Assembly (NCBI GenBank): GCA_013151235.1
Contig: JAADIO010000035.1
Location: 18,568-82,567 of the forward strand
Length of the DNA: 64,000 nt
Reading direction: 5' to 3'
Source of the DNA: Deltaproteobacteria bacterium
Lineage (GTDB): Bacteria > CG2-30-53-67
In this document: piece by piece, positions 7,887-15,086 of the stretch
How the letters are laid out: each line of letters begins with the position of its first letter
How positions within the stretch are numbered: position 1 is the first letter of the stretch
Notes under the pieces: generated by a model
What the model saw: the letters and a program-made list of their open reading frames with translations, nothing else
The model's database searches: none
Told to the model about the DNA's origin: nothing
Translations under genes and position numbers: made by a program

Positions 7887-8666
7887 ATGACAATCAAGGT
7901 TCTTTTCCTGGGAACCGGGACATCCTCCGGCGTTCCCGCAATCCTCTGTTCCTGTCCGGTCTGTCGGTCTGCGAACCCGAAGAACAAACGGCTCCGTTCC
8001 TCCATCCTCATCAGTATCGGAGAGAAAAACATCCTGGTCGATACGGCAACGGACCTGCGGGAGCAGGCGCTGCGTTACCGGATCCCGAGGATCGATGCCA
8101 TTCTTTTTACGCACCCCCACGCCGACCATGTTCACGGCATCGACGAGATCCGCATCTACAGTTTCCACAGCGGAGAACCGATTTCCTGCTACGGGAATGA
8201 AGAGACGATCAAAACCATTCACCGGCAATTCCCCTACATTTTCGTACCCGAGGAAGAACGGCAAAGTTTTATCCCCCGCATCAACACTCATATCATTCAT
8301 GGTGCTTTTGAACTCTTCGGTCAGGAGATTATTCCGATCCCGATCCGGCACGGCAGTCAAACCATCCTGGGGTATCGGGTCGGGCCCTTCGCATACCTGA
8401 GCGACTGCAACGGAATCCCCAGGGAAAGCATCGAACTCCTGAAGGGCCTGGATCTCCTTATCCTCGACGCCCTGCGGCATCGGCCTCATCCGACCCATTT
8501 TTGTCTACAGGAGTCGGTGGAGACAGCCCAACGCATCGATCCCGAACGGACGCTGTTTACCCACATGGCACACCAGCTCGAACACGAGGAGTCCAACCGG
8601 TCTCTTCCCGGCAACATGGCGCTCGCCTTTGACGGGCAGGTCGTGGAATTTAACACGGCGCCCTAA
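7887..8666 (+). CDS. MBL-fold metallo-hydrolase, PhnP-like
   Basis: 259 residues from the ATG at 7887 (the frame extends to a TTG at 7845). The N-terminus VLFLGTGTSSGVPAILCSC PVC is followed by the metallo-beta-lactamase zinc motif HPHADHVHG, with further histidines HGSQ and HMAHQL near the end and YLSDCNGIP as the Asp-bearing loop. This arrangement resembles PhnP and other cyclic phosphodiesterases of the beta-lactamase fold. The cysteine group CSCPVC near the N-terminus is the position where PhnP has a structural zinc site. There is no phn operon nearby, so a phosphonate role is not implied. Confidence 0.85.
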   Translation: MTIKVLFLGTGTSSGVPAILCSCPVCRSANPKNKRLRSSILISIGEKNILVDTATDLREQALRYRIPRIDAILFTHPHADHVHGIDEIRIYSFHSGEPISCYGNEETIKTIHRQFPYIFVPEEERQSFIPRINTHIIHGAFELFGQEIIPIPIRHGSQTILGYRVGPFAYLSDCNGIPRESIELLKGLDLLILDALRHRPHPTHFCLQESVETAQRIDPERTLFTHMAHQLEHEESNRSLPGNMALAFDGQVVEFNTAP

Positions 8667-8682
8667 CCGAGTTCTCCTGCAG

Positions 8683-10434
8683 ATGAGAAAAAAAACCGCC
8701 AGAAAACAGCCGTCCATCCCCAAAGAAAAAACACTGAAGGTCATCCGTTCCTCCATCGCAAACAGGAAGAAGGAATGGCAGGGGAAGGAACGAGGAGATG
8801 GTTTCGTCATCATCCAGATCGACGGGCTCCCCCATCCGATCCTGATGCAGGCCTTGTCCGAAGGCTACATGCCCTTTGTACAAGGGCTCCTTGCATCGGG
8901 AGATTTTAATGTCAGTCGTTACCGTTGCGGAATCCCCGGCAACACCCCGGCCTCGCAGAGCGGGATCATGTACGGTGAAAATTTCGGGATCCCGGCCTTC
9001 CGATGGCTCGACAAACAGAACGACAGCCTTGTAAGTTTCAAGAACCCCCTCTCGGCACAAACCGTGGAACAGAGCATTTCCCAGGGAAAACGGGGGATCC
9101 TGGAGAACGGGAGCAGTTACATCAATCTCCTCTCGGGAGGCGCCAAACGCTCCGTACTAACCTTGAGCACCTTTCTGACGCAGGACATGCAGAAACGGAT
9201 CTCCGGACTCGCCATTTTCTTCCTTTTCTTTTTCAACATCATTCCCGTCTTCCGCTCCCTTCTTTCTTCCGTACTGGAACTGTTTCGGGAACTCTATGAA
9301 TACCTGGAGATCCGCCTGAAGGGAGGCGTACAAAAAAGTGAAGGATTCTTCCCGATGGTCCGGATCTTCTCTAATGTCCTGTTTTTTGAAGTCGCCACCG
9401 TTGGGGCACTCATCGACATCAATCAGGGAAGACCCTCCATCTGGCTGACCTACAACGGATACGACGAGGCCGCACACCAGCGTGGGCCGGAAACCAAATA
9501 TGCGCTCAAAACCCTTCGCGTGATTGATCGGGGGATTCGGAAAATCGTTCGCCAGATCCGGAAAAAACGTCGGGGAATGCACTACGATGTTTACATTCTC
9601 TCCGATCATGGACAACACCCCTCCATTCCCTTCCGCTACGAGTTCGGGGAAACCCTGGAAAACTTCATCTACTCCAAGGTCAAGGAAGGACGAATTGCCC
9701 AGTACGATTCCGGCGGGGATGTCAAGGATTACCTCATGCTCGCCCTGAGTTCCACTCTTTACAACTTTGCAGATCAGAACCTTTTTTTCATGCGGAGAAT
9801 CTTCAAACGGATCGCAAAATACATCGAGCGGAACATCCTTCCGGAAGAAACCCGAAAGATCACCGGGAACATCTCCATCGTTAACTCCAGCCCCATGTCC
9901 AATCTCTATTTTAATATCGACCGTGGACGAGTCGATTTGGAACAGATTGAACGGGTCTATCCCGGTCTGGTGGGAGCCCTCGTCCGCCACAAGGGGATCG
10001 GCCTCATCCTCGCCCGGTCGGACGGTGATCCGATGATCCTCTCCCGGGCAGGTCGGGTCTTCTACCATCACGGCAAAAAACGGATTGACGGAGACGATCC
10101 CCTGAGCGGATTCGAGGATGCGGAATTAATCGAAGCGGAAATCCTTCAGCAATTCTCCATGCCGAACGCCGGAGACCTCGTCCTCTACGGCGCCTTCAAG
10201 GAAGGGCGGATCATCAACTTCGAAGAACAGATGGGCGGTCACGGGGGAATCGGCGGGATGCAGAACACCCCCTTCATCCTCTATCCCAGCCGGATCAAGT
10301 ACGCCTTCCACTCCATCCGGAATTCCAGGGAGCTCTATCCGGTCTTTTCAAAATACCTCGGGAAACCATCCCCCCTGACCCCCTCCCCACCCGATCAAGG
10401 CCACGCTCTGATGGAAGGGGCAGACCAAGAGTGA
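8683..10434 (+). CDS. alkaline phosphatase-fold phosphodiesterase, membrane-associated
   Basis: 583 residues from ATG 8683, 16 bases after the MBL gene; the frame stays open to a TTG at 8629. Metal and nucleophile positions of type I phosphodiesterase / nucleotide pyrophosphatases can be followed: D47 (IQIDG), T88 (GNTP, nucleophile), D261 and H265 (YDEAAHQ), D308/H309 and H312 (SDHGQH), and H520 (GGHGG). A hydrophobic segment (AIFFLFFFNIIPVFRSLL, about residues 173-190) lies between the nucleophile and the second metal motif. The product is probably a membrane-attached hydrolase of phosphodiesters or sulfates; the natural substrate is unknown. Confidence 0.8.
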   Translation: MRKKTARKQPSIPKEKTLKVIRSSIANRKKEWQGKERGDGFVIIQIDGLPHPILMQALSEGYMPFVQGLLASGDFNVSRYRCGIPGNTPASQSGIMYGENFGIPAFRWLDKQNDSLVSFKNPLSAQTVEQSISQGKRGILENGSSYINLLSGGAKRSVLTLSTFLTQDMQKRISGLAIFFLFFFNIIPVFRSLLSSVLELFRELYEYLEIRLKGGVQKSEGFFPMVRIFSNVLFFEVATVGALIDINQGRPSIWLTYNGYDEAAHQRGPETKYALKTLRVIDRGIRKIVRQIRKKRRGMHYDVYILSDHGQHPSIPFRYEFGETLENFIYSKVKEGRIAQYDSGGDVKDYLMLALSSTLYNFADQNLFFMRRIFKRIAKYIERNILPEETRKITGNISIVNSSPMSNLYFNIDRGRVDLEQIERVYPGLVGALVRHKGIGLILARSDGDPMILSRAGRVFYHHGKKRIDGDDPLSGFEDAELIEAEILQQFSMPNAGDLVLYGAFKEGRIINFEEQMGGHGGIGGMQNTPFILYPSRIKYAFHSIRNSRELYPVFSKYLGKPSPLTPSPPDQGHALMEGADQE

Positions 10435-10494
10435 GACCCCAAGAAGCAATCGGATGGGCACTCTGAAACGTTTGAGATTCAATTAGAAATGAAA

Positions 10495-10773
10495 TCAGGC
10501 AACCACTTTCCGGGGAAGGATCATACGCCGGAACCGACCGCCGATTCGGCGAATCAGATGCAGGGCAAGCCGGCGGTGCAGGTTCCAACGCTCCATGGCG
10601 AGTGCAATGCAAAAGCCCCCCCAGAAAGAGAAAGATGTTCTCGTTGGCGTAGGGTCGCGCAATGGCGACGCTGTTCATGATCCCCAGGAGCGGAAACAAC
10701 AACAGCGGCGCCAGCGCCGTGACCGGAATGGGGATTGCCTCGGTCATCCAGCAACAGACCATCAGAACCGCCT
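10495..10773 (-). pseudogene. relic of a DASS (SLC13) anion transporter
   Basis: Read on the minus strand from about 10773, the peptide AVLMVCCWMTEAIPIPVTAL followed by PLLLFPLLGIMNS and ENIFLFLGG is the conserved second helix region of divalent anion:sodium symporters. At a run of G residues near 10620 the frame must shift by one base to continue as FCIALAMERWNLHRRLALHL and IRRIGGRFRRMIL, which is again the next part of the family sequence, ending at a TGA (10497-10495). An in-frame TAG precedes the fragment. Only about 90 of the normal 450-500 residues remain, so this is a truncated, frameshifted remnant. The rest of the 10435-10834 gap shows nothing else I can name. Confidence 0.7.
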
Positions 10774-10834
10774 ACAGAGACTTCCCGGCTTCTCTAAGAA
10801 TCCCCAATAAATGGATGGACGGTGCCCCTGAGAC

Positions 10835-11632
10835 TTAAAGCGCTTCCTTGCGGCGTTGACGTTCGCGCAGATCATCCTTGGTCCATACATAGGGAAGATC
10901 AATCACCGTTCCCGCAGGAAGTTTTTCGGCCGCATAGCGCAAACAGTCGAGCAAGATATTTTCGTGTGTAATGGAATCTCCCACATCGCCGAGGGTCAGG
11001 CCGAAGGGATGACGAAGATAGAGGGCCAGGGAGGGCTTCACCTGCAGGGTGATCTCCCGCACCAGGGAGATCGAGACCGTGCACAGGCCCATCCGGTCGA
11101 GAACTCTCTGAATCAGTCCCACGGACTGGCTACAGACCGGTCAGGAGGGCACCAGGATCACGAGATCGACTCCGTCATCGAGAAGCGCGCCGCCAACCAA
11201 AGGCACCCGTTCCGCGATCAGTTTTTCCGGAAAAGGAACATACCCCATGAAAGAGAAATGTCTCGGAGCCGCCTCACGGATCGCCCCTTCGATCCGCAGC
11301 TGTTTCAACAGTCCCAAGGGGAAAACGCAGTCCAGGTCTTTCAATGCGCGCTTCGTGTCGTAGCCGGGATGGGCTAAAGCGATCTCTTCCGGATCGATAT
11401 CGTTCGGGATAACCCGAAAGCTGTCATCTCCCAGCTTATTGCGGGTGGAAAACGGCCCCTGACGATTGCGCAAATAGGCTCCTGATGTGGTGACCAGTGC
11501 AACCCGGCATTGATCAACCGGTTTTCCAACGGGATGGTGATCGGTCGGCCGGCTGAAGTACATCCATTCAAAATCAGGCAGGATACGGCTTCGGATATAG
11601 TCTCTTTCAACCTCTGCGAAGTTCAAACTCAC
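10835..11632 (-). CDS. predicted selenoprotein, glycine/betaine/D-proline reductase selenoprotein B-like (in-frame TGA = Sec)
   Basis: Two frames in the same phase are separated only by a TGA at 11143-11141. Read through, the product is 265 residues: the segment before ends GVDLVILVPS and continues U-P-V-C-S-Q-S-VGLIQRVLDRMG, giving a UxxC redox motif at residues 164-167. This is the layout of the short GrdB/PrdB-like family, whose members occur with Sec or Cys at this site. Directly after the TGA the mRNA can fold: CCGGTC (11140-11135) pairs with GACCGG (11098-11093), and CAGTCC (11128-11123) with GGACTG (11119-11114) around a GTG loop 18 bases from the TGA, like a bacterial SECIS. Start is a GTG with AGGAG 5 bases upstream. 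Function: likely a thiol/selenol reductase of unknown substrate. No selABC genes are in the window. Confidence 0.82.
11093..11140 (-). promoter_or_regulatory. SECIS-like hairpin within the coding region
   Basis: Lower stem of 6 bp (11140-11135 with 11098-11093) and upper stem of 6 bp (11128-11123 with 11119-11114) with a GTG apical loop at 11122-11120 that begins with G. The loop starts 18 nucleotides after the UGA, within the distance known for bacterial SECIS elements that bind SelB. It sits inside the coding sequence, as in formate dehydrogenase genes. Confidence 0.65.
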
Positions 11633-11676
11633 TGACTCCTTTTCCTTTCGTCGCGACCGAGAGCCTCTCCGGAAGG

Positions 11677-11859
11677 CTTAGTGGCCCTATTCGTAAATAC
11701 GGTGGCCTGTCTGCGTGCGGCCCGCCCGCACAGGCAGGCCTCGTCTTCGTTGCGCTCCCTACACCGTACCACAGGGGGTACGCTTCAGTCGCGTGCCTTG
11801 ATGAGACCGTCCTGCGACCCTCTCGGTGCGTCACAGTATTTGCGAACAGGACCTCTTGG
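11677..11859 (+). repeat. MITE-like element, copy 1
   Basis: About 183 bp. It begins CTTAGTGGCCCTATTCG then TAAATACGGTGGCCTG and ends with the near-inverse CACAGTATTTGCGAACAGGACC, so it has imperfect terminal inverted repeats of roughly 22 bp (consensus end GGnCCTrTTCGyAAATACnGTG). Internally a GCCTGTCTGCGTGCGG / GCCCGCACAGGCAGGC pair can form a hairpin. A copy in inverse orientation lies at 17527-17730. Its right end supplies the last codons and stop of the nrtS-like gene. It encodes no recognisable transposase; short ORFs in it are by-products. Confidence 0.75.
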
Positions 11860-12136
11860 GATCATCAGATTGTTGTTCCCGGAGGGCTGTGATTTGTGAG
11901 TGCAATGAAACTCCAAAGGGCACGATGAAACAGAGGACCACTTGAATGAAACTTCTTTTTGTAAGGGCTTCTCCAAATAGAAGATCAGTGTGATTAATCA
12001 GCACGAGCATGATCCCCACGATCAAAGAAACACGCGTTGCCCGAAGAAATATTTTTATGGATGTTTCCCTTTGTGTTCTCAAAAATCGTTCTCTACCTCG
12101 GAAATTGTCCCCTATTCTTTTCTGTTCTTCAACCAA
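11831..12136 (-). CDS. nrtS: nitrate/nitrite transporter NrtS-like small membrane protein
   Basis: 101 residues with two hydrophobic segments: ATRVSLIVGIMLVLINHTDLL (about 33-53) and VVLCFIVPFGVSLHSQI (about 66-82). The IN-H-D-LLFG pattern between helices and the VPFGVS end resemble the small NrtS family described as nitrate/nitrite transporters. The frame opens with TTG at 12136, overlapping the end of the unknown gene upstream by 25 bases; no better start is visible. The final residues RSCSQIL and stop lie inside MITE-like copy 1, so the original C-terminus was probably altered by its insertion. The family call is by pattern only. Confidence 0.6.
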   Translation of the reverse strand: MVEEQKRIGDNFRGRERFLRTQRETSIKIFLRATRVSLIVGIMLVLINHTDLLFGEALTKRSFIQVVLCFIVPFGVSLHSQITALREQQSDDPKRSCSQIL

Positions 12137-12516
12137 TGGAACAGACCCTTGCTTCCCTGAACCGGAGCTATGGTAGGCGGCTTTTCCCTCGGGTCATCAA
12201 GCTTCATTTCCCACCATGCCTTCGGGCTTCTGGTGCCGCAGGAAGCACACTGATAGGGGTCGTAGATTTTGATCCAACTCGGCTGATCCGGTATATGTAC
12301 ATAGACCCAGCCCGCGCCCCGCTTGCGGTTTTTGACATCCTCAATTCTTGCCGCCAGAAAGGTTGAAGCCTCCCCTGCCTCGGCTACAAAGAGTGTCTCC
12401 ATCCCTTTCTCCGGGGAGTGGATATACCAGGGGCCTCGGGTTTGGATTCTCGTAACCAGTTCGTCTGCCCGTTCCCATGTGAGAAGCCCGGTTAGCGGTT
12501 TGGAGTGATTGGACAT
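12112..12516 (-). CDS. conserved-looking protein of unknown function with a CxxC motif
   Basis: 134 residues, soluble, no signal peptide. I do not recognise the family. It has a GPWYIHSPEKGMETLFVAE segment, a central KRGAGWVYVHIPDQPSWIKIYDPYQCASCG, and a basic C-terminus. The single CxxC (CASCG) could bind metal or be redox active. The ATG has AAGGAG 9 bases upstream. It lies between the CMD-like gene and the nrtS-like gene on the same strand, 38 bases after the former, and likely belongs to the same transcript, under TetR control. Confidence 0.65.
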   Translation of the reverse strand: MSNHSKPLTGLLTWERADELVTRIQTRGPWYIHSPEKGMETLFVAEAGEASTFLAARIEDVKNRKRGAGWVYVHIPDQPSWIKIYDPYQCASCGTRSPKAWWEMKLDDPREKPPTIAPVQGSKGLFHWLKNRKE

Positions 12517-12554
12517 GGTTGCGGTCTCCTTCCTATCATCCGGTCAGGTAAAGA

Positions 12555-13085
12555 TTAAAAATCGATGTCCACCTGCAAGGCATCCAGAAATCTATTAAAA
12601 GAGGTGAAGAGTTCCATGACACCAAGGGCCTCAATGATTTCCGCATCGCTGACGCCGGTCTTGCGAAGGGCATCAAATTCGTCCCCCGTGATCTTCAACG
12701 GTTCCCGGCTCGCCTTCCGTGCAAAGCGGATCAAGGCCTGTTCTTGGGCATTAAAATCAGCCTTGTCGATCTGTTCCGTGATGTTTTGGATCTCTTCCTC
12801 CGAAACGCCGATCGATTTCAGCGCACCCGTATGGGCCGCGACACAATAGGCACAGCTGTTGTCCTTGGAGACGAGAACGGCGATGGTCTGCTTGACCTTC
12901 TGGTTCAGATCTCCCTGCACCATCACCGCCTTGACCTTGTTCCAGTTGGCTTCCAAAAGGGGGGGATAGTGGGCGTAGGTCCTGAACAGATTGGGCACCA
13001 TACCAAACTCTGCTTCAACTTCCTTGAATATTTCCTGGACTTGACTGGAAAGGTTTTGCGCTTCCGGCGGCTGAATCCTAGACAT
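12555..13085 (-). CDS. carboxymuconolactone decarboxylase / AhpD-like protein
   Basis: 176 residues from ATG 13085, which has AGGAGG 8 bases upstream (a GTG at 13094 overlaps the ribosome site). The motif CAYCVAAHTGAL is the CxxC...H active site of AhpD-like alkylhydroperoxidases, and the helical pattern with LIRFARKASREP and GVSDAEIIEALGVMELFTSFNRF matches the CMD family subgroup often called peroxidase-related. Such proteins reduce peroxides through the cysteine pair. The promoter carries one of the two TetR-type operators found here, so the regulator at 13175-13762 probably represses it. Confidence 0.88.
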   Translation of the reverse strand: MSRIQPPEAQNLSSQVQEIFKEVEAEFGMVPNLFRTYAHYPPLLEANWNKVKAVMVQGDLNQKVKQTIAVLVSKDNSCAYCVAAHTGALKSIGVSEEEIQNITEQIDKADFNAQEQALIRFARKASREPLKITGDEFDALRKTGVSDAEIIEALGVMELFTSFNRFLDALQVDIDF

Positions 13086-13136
13086 GATGAACACCTCCTA
13101 TAATACAGGTTAACAAAATAACCGCCCAAATTATAA

Positions 13137-13150
13137 ACCGAACGTCCGGT
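13137..13150. promoter_or_regulatory. TetR-type operator at the CMD gene promoter
   Basis: ACCGAACGTCCGGT, a near-perfect 14-bp palindrome. It lies just upstream of a minus-strand TATAAT (13135-13130), inside the -35/-10 spacer, so a bound repressor would block polymerase. It matches the site at 13782-13795 at 11 of 14 positions. Confidence 0.65.
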
Positions 13151-13174
13151 ATAATAATGTGCAAAAAAAAGAGA

Positions 13175-13762
13175 TTATTCCTTCAAACCAATCAATACCT
13201 CAAGGGATTTCAAACAGTTTTGGAACAATCTTTCATCCTTTTCAAGTCTAGCCATCATGATGCAGCCTTCCAGCGTTGAAACCACATGACGGGCTAGCAG
13301 GTGGGCGGAAAGATCGTTCCGTACTTCGCCTGAAACCTGTGCGTTTTTGATAACGTCCTGAAGTTTTTCTACCCATTCTTCAAAGATCCCTCTGATAAAG
13401 TTTGCGAAGAAAGGCTCCTTGTCACTCATTTCCAGGGCGGTATTTCCGAAGATACACCCTCCCACGAAACCATTGCTTTTATGCTTTTTGAATACACATT
13501 GAAAGAAACGGCGGAGTGATGCACCCGGTGTTGTACCGGAGAGGGAGCGGTTGAGAAACTCCAGGAATTCTTCCCTGGCCTTTTTCAGGATGGCAAGAGC
13601 CAGGGCATCTTTCCCTTCAAAATGAAAATAGAGACTCCCTTTTTTCAGCCCCGTGGCCGCAACCAGATCATTGATGCTGGTGGCTCCAAATCCCTTCTGA
13701 TGAAAAAGACGGGTCGCCTCGGAAAGTATTTTTTCCCGCGTCACCCCCCCTTTGGTTTGCAT
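13175..13762 (-). CDS. TetR family transcriptional regulator
   Basis: 195 residues from ATG 13762, with GGAGG 4-5 bases upstream; the longer frame to 13774 is less likely. The N-terminal helix-turn-helix is clear: TREKILSEATRLFHQKGFGA then TSINDLVAATGLKKGSLYFHF. The C-terminal ligand domain has a single cysteine (GGCIFGNTALEMS), a pattern of the AcuR/NemR-like branch that responds to reactive electrophiles or unsaturated compounds, but that is only suggestive. Identical operator types in its own promoter and in the CMD gene promoter argue for autorepression and control of the adjacent operon. Confidence 0.9.
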   Translation of the reverse strand: MQTKGGVTREKILSEATRLFHQKGFGATSINDLVAATGLKKGSLYFHFEGKDALALAILKKAREEFLEFLNRSLSGTTPGASLRRFFQCVFKKHKSNGFVGGCIFGNTALEMSDKEPFFANFIRGIFEEWVEKLQDVIKNAQVSGEVRNDLSAHLLARHVVSTLEGCIMMARLEKDERLFQNCLKSLEVLIGLKE

Positions 13763-13781
13763 CTCGCCTCCCACACCAAAA

Positions 13782-13795
13782 ACCGACCGTTTGGT
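13782..13795. promoter_or_regulatory. TetR-type operator at the tetR promoter
   Basis: ACCGACCGTTTGGT lies immediately after the -10 box of the minus-strand tetR promoter, covering the transcription start. It shares the ACCGAnCGTnnGGT core with the site at 13137-13150. Confidence 0.65.
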
Positions 13796-13797
13796 CT

Positions 13798-13826
13798 ATA
13801 TTAGTCTCCCGAAAAACATTTGTCAA
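13798..13826 (-). promoter_or_regulatory. promoter of the tetR gene
   Basis: Minus strand TTGACA (13826-13821), 17-base spacer, TAATAT (13803-13798). The operator at 13782-13795 begins two bases downstream. Confidence 0.75.
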
Positions 13827-13951
13827 GTGGATTCTGTTGCCAAGCTTCCTTCTCCTGTGATATTTTAGAATAAATAACCAGGGTATTCAAGAACCGGGAG
13901 AAGCCCCCTTCCCCGGTCCAAAACCGAAAACATTTCCGGGAACACCATTCC

Positions 13952-15067
13952 ATGATCAAAGAAATAAAACTGCGGGGGAATCTCTCCGAAATCTCCGTTG
14001 CCCAGGTCTTTCACGCCCTCTCCATCTCCGGGACCACAGGGATTTTCCAATGGTCCTTCGGCCTGGTCGAAAAGAAGGTATATATCCACCAAGGGCGGAT
14101 CGTCTTCGCTACCTCCAACCGGCTCAGCGAACGCCTCGGCGAATCCCTCTTCCGGCAGGGACGGATTCGGGCCGTCGATTTTATCCAGGCCTCCAGCCGG
14201 ATCACGGAAACGAAACGGCTCGGGCAGATCCTGATCGAGATGGGGGTCCTGAACAAGGAAGAGATCAAGGAAGGGATCATTGCACAGGTGCGGGAGATCA
14301 TCGACAGTCTCTTCAACGAGTCCCAGGGGGAATATACATTTCTGGAACAGGAAAAACTGCCGAAGGAGGTAATCACCCTCGACATCAATACACAGGAATT
14401 GATCGTCAGGGGGGTCCAACGGATTACCGACTGGGATCTGATTTTGCAGACCCTGACCGGCATCGATGCCATCCTTGAGCCGTCGGCCAATGCGGAGCAA
14501 AAACGGATCGACGTTCCACTCTCGGAAGATGAGCAGAAGATCCTCCAACTTGTGGATCGAGAAAAAAGTGTCGCGGAGATCTGTGCCGCTGTAGATGGTA
14601 ACGACTTTGAGACCTGCCGGACCCTGATGGCCTTTCTCTGTGCCAACCTGATTCGGAAGATCTCCGATACCGAGATCGCCGTGGTCGAGGAAAAGAAAAC
14701 AAGCCGTTTCTTTGAAAAAACCGTCCACTGCTACAACCGTCTCTTCTCTTATACCTACCGTTATCTCGGCGAAAAGGTCGGAAAACTAGGCGACAAGAAT
14801 CTCTCCCACTATCTGGAGGAAATCAAGGGCGACTATCCGGTCCTCTTCAAAGGAATTTTTCTGATGCCCGACGGAACCCTGGCGACGGAGGTCCTGAAAG
14901 AAAACTTTGGCCAGTTGGAAGAAAGGGGAAGGAATGAAAGACTCCTCGCCGGCCTGAAGGCCCTTCTGGCGGCGGAACTTTCAGCCACACGGGAGTCCCT
15001 CGGTGCGACGGAGGAGACCTTCGTCATCTCCCGGCTGAAAGAAATCATGGAAGGGATGAAAAAATAG
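13952..15067 (+). CDS. DUF4388 (PATAN-like) domain protein
   Basis: 371 residues, soluble. The N-terminal 110 residues (LRGNLSEISVAQVFHALSIS, TTGIFQWSFGLVEKKVYIHQ, GRIVFATSNRLSERLGESLF) are the DUF4388 domain, found in deltaproteobacterial gliding, predation and signalling proteins. A middle winged-helix-like segment (PLSEDEQKILQLVDREKSVAEIC) and a charged helical C-terminus follow. Function unknown; members are thought to be regulatory adaptors. It converges on the GlnD/GlnE-like gene, 19 bases away, and is preceded by a 190-base gap after the tetR start. Confidence 0.85.
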   Translation: MIKEIKLRGNLSEISVAQVFHALSISGTTGIFQWSFGLVEKKVYIHQGRIVFATSNRLSERLGESLFRQGRIRAVDFIQASSRITETKRLGQILIEMGVLNKEEIKEGIIAQVREIIDSLFNESQGEYTFLEQEKLPKEVITLDINTQELIVRGVQRITDWDLILQTLTGIDAILEPSANAEQKRIDVPLSEDEQKILQLVDREKSVAEICAAVDGNDFETCRTLMAFLCANLIRKISDTEIAVVEEKKTSRFFEKTVHCYNRLFSYTYRYLGEKVGKLGDKNLSHYLEEIKGDYPVLFKGIFLMPDGTLATEVLKENFGQLEERGRNERLLAGLKALLAAELSATRESLGATEETFVISRLKEIMEGMKK

Positions 15068-15086
15068 ATCGTCCGATCACTCCGGA

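Noticed and set aside
11681-11899. Small ORF with MALFVNTVACLRAARPHRQA-type sequence
   Set aside because: It lies inside MITE-like copy 1 and recurs in copy 2 only because the DNA repeats; no ribosome site.
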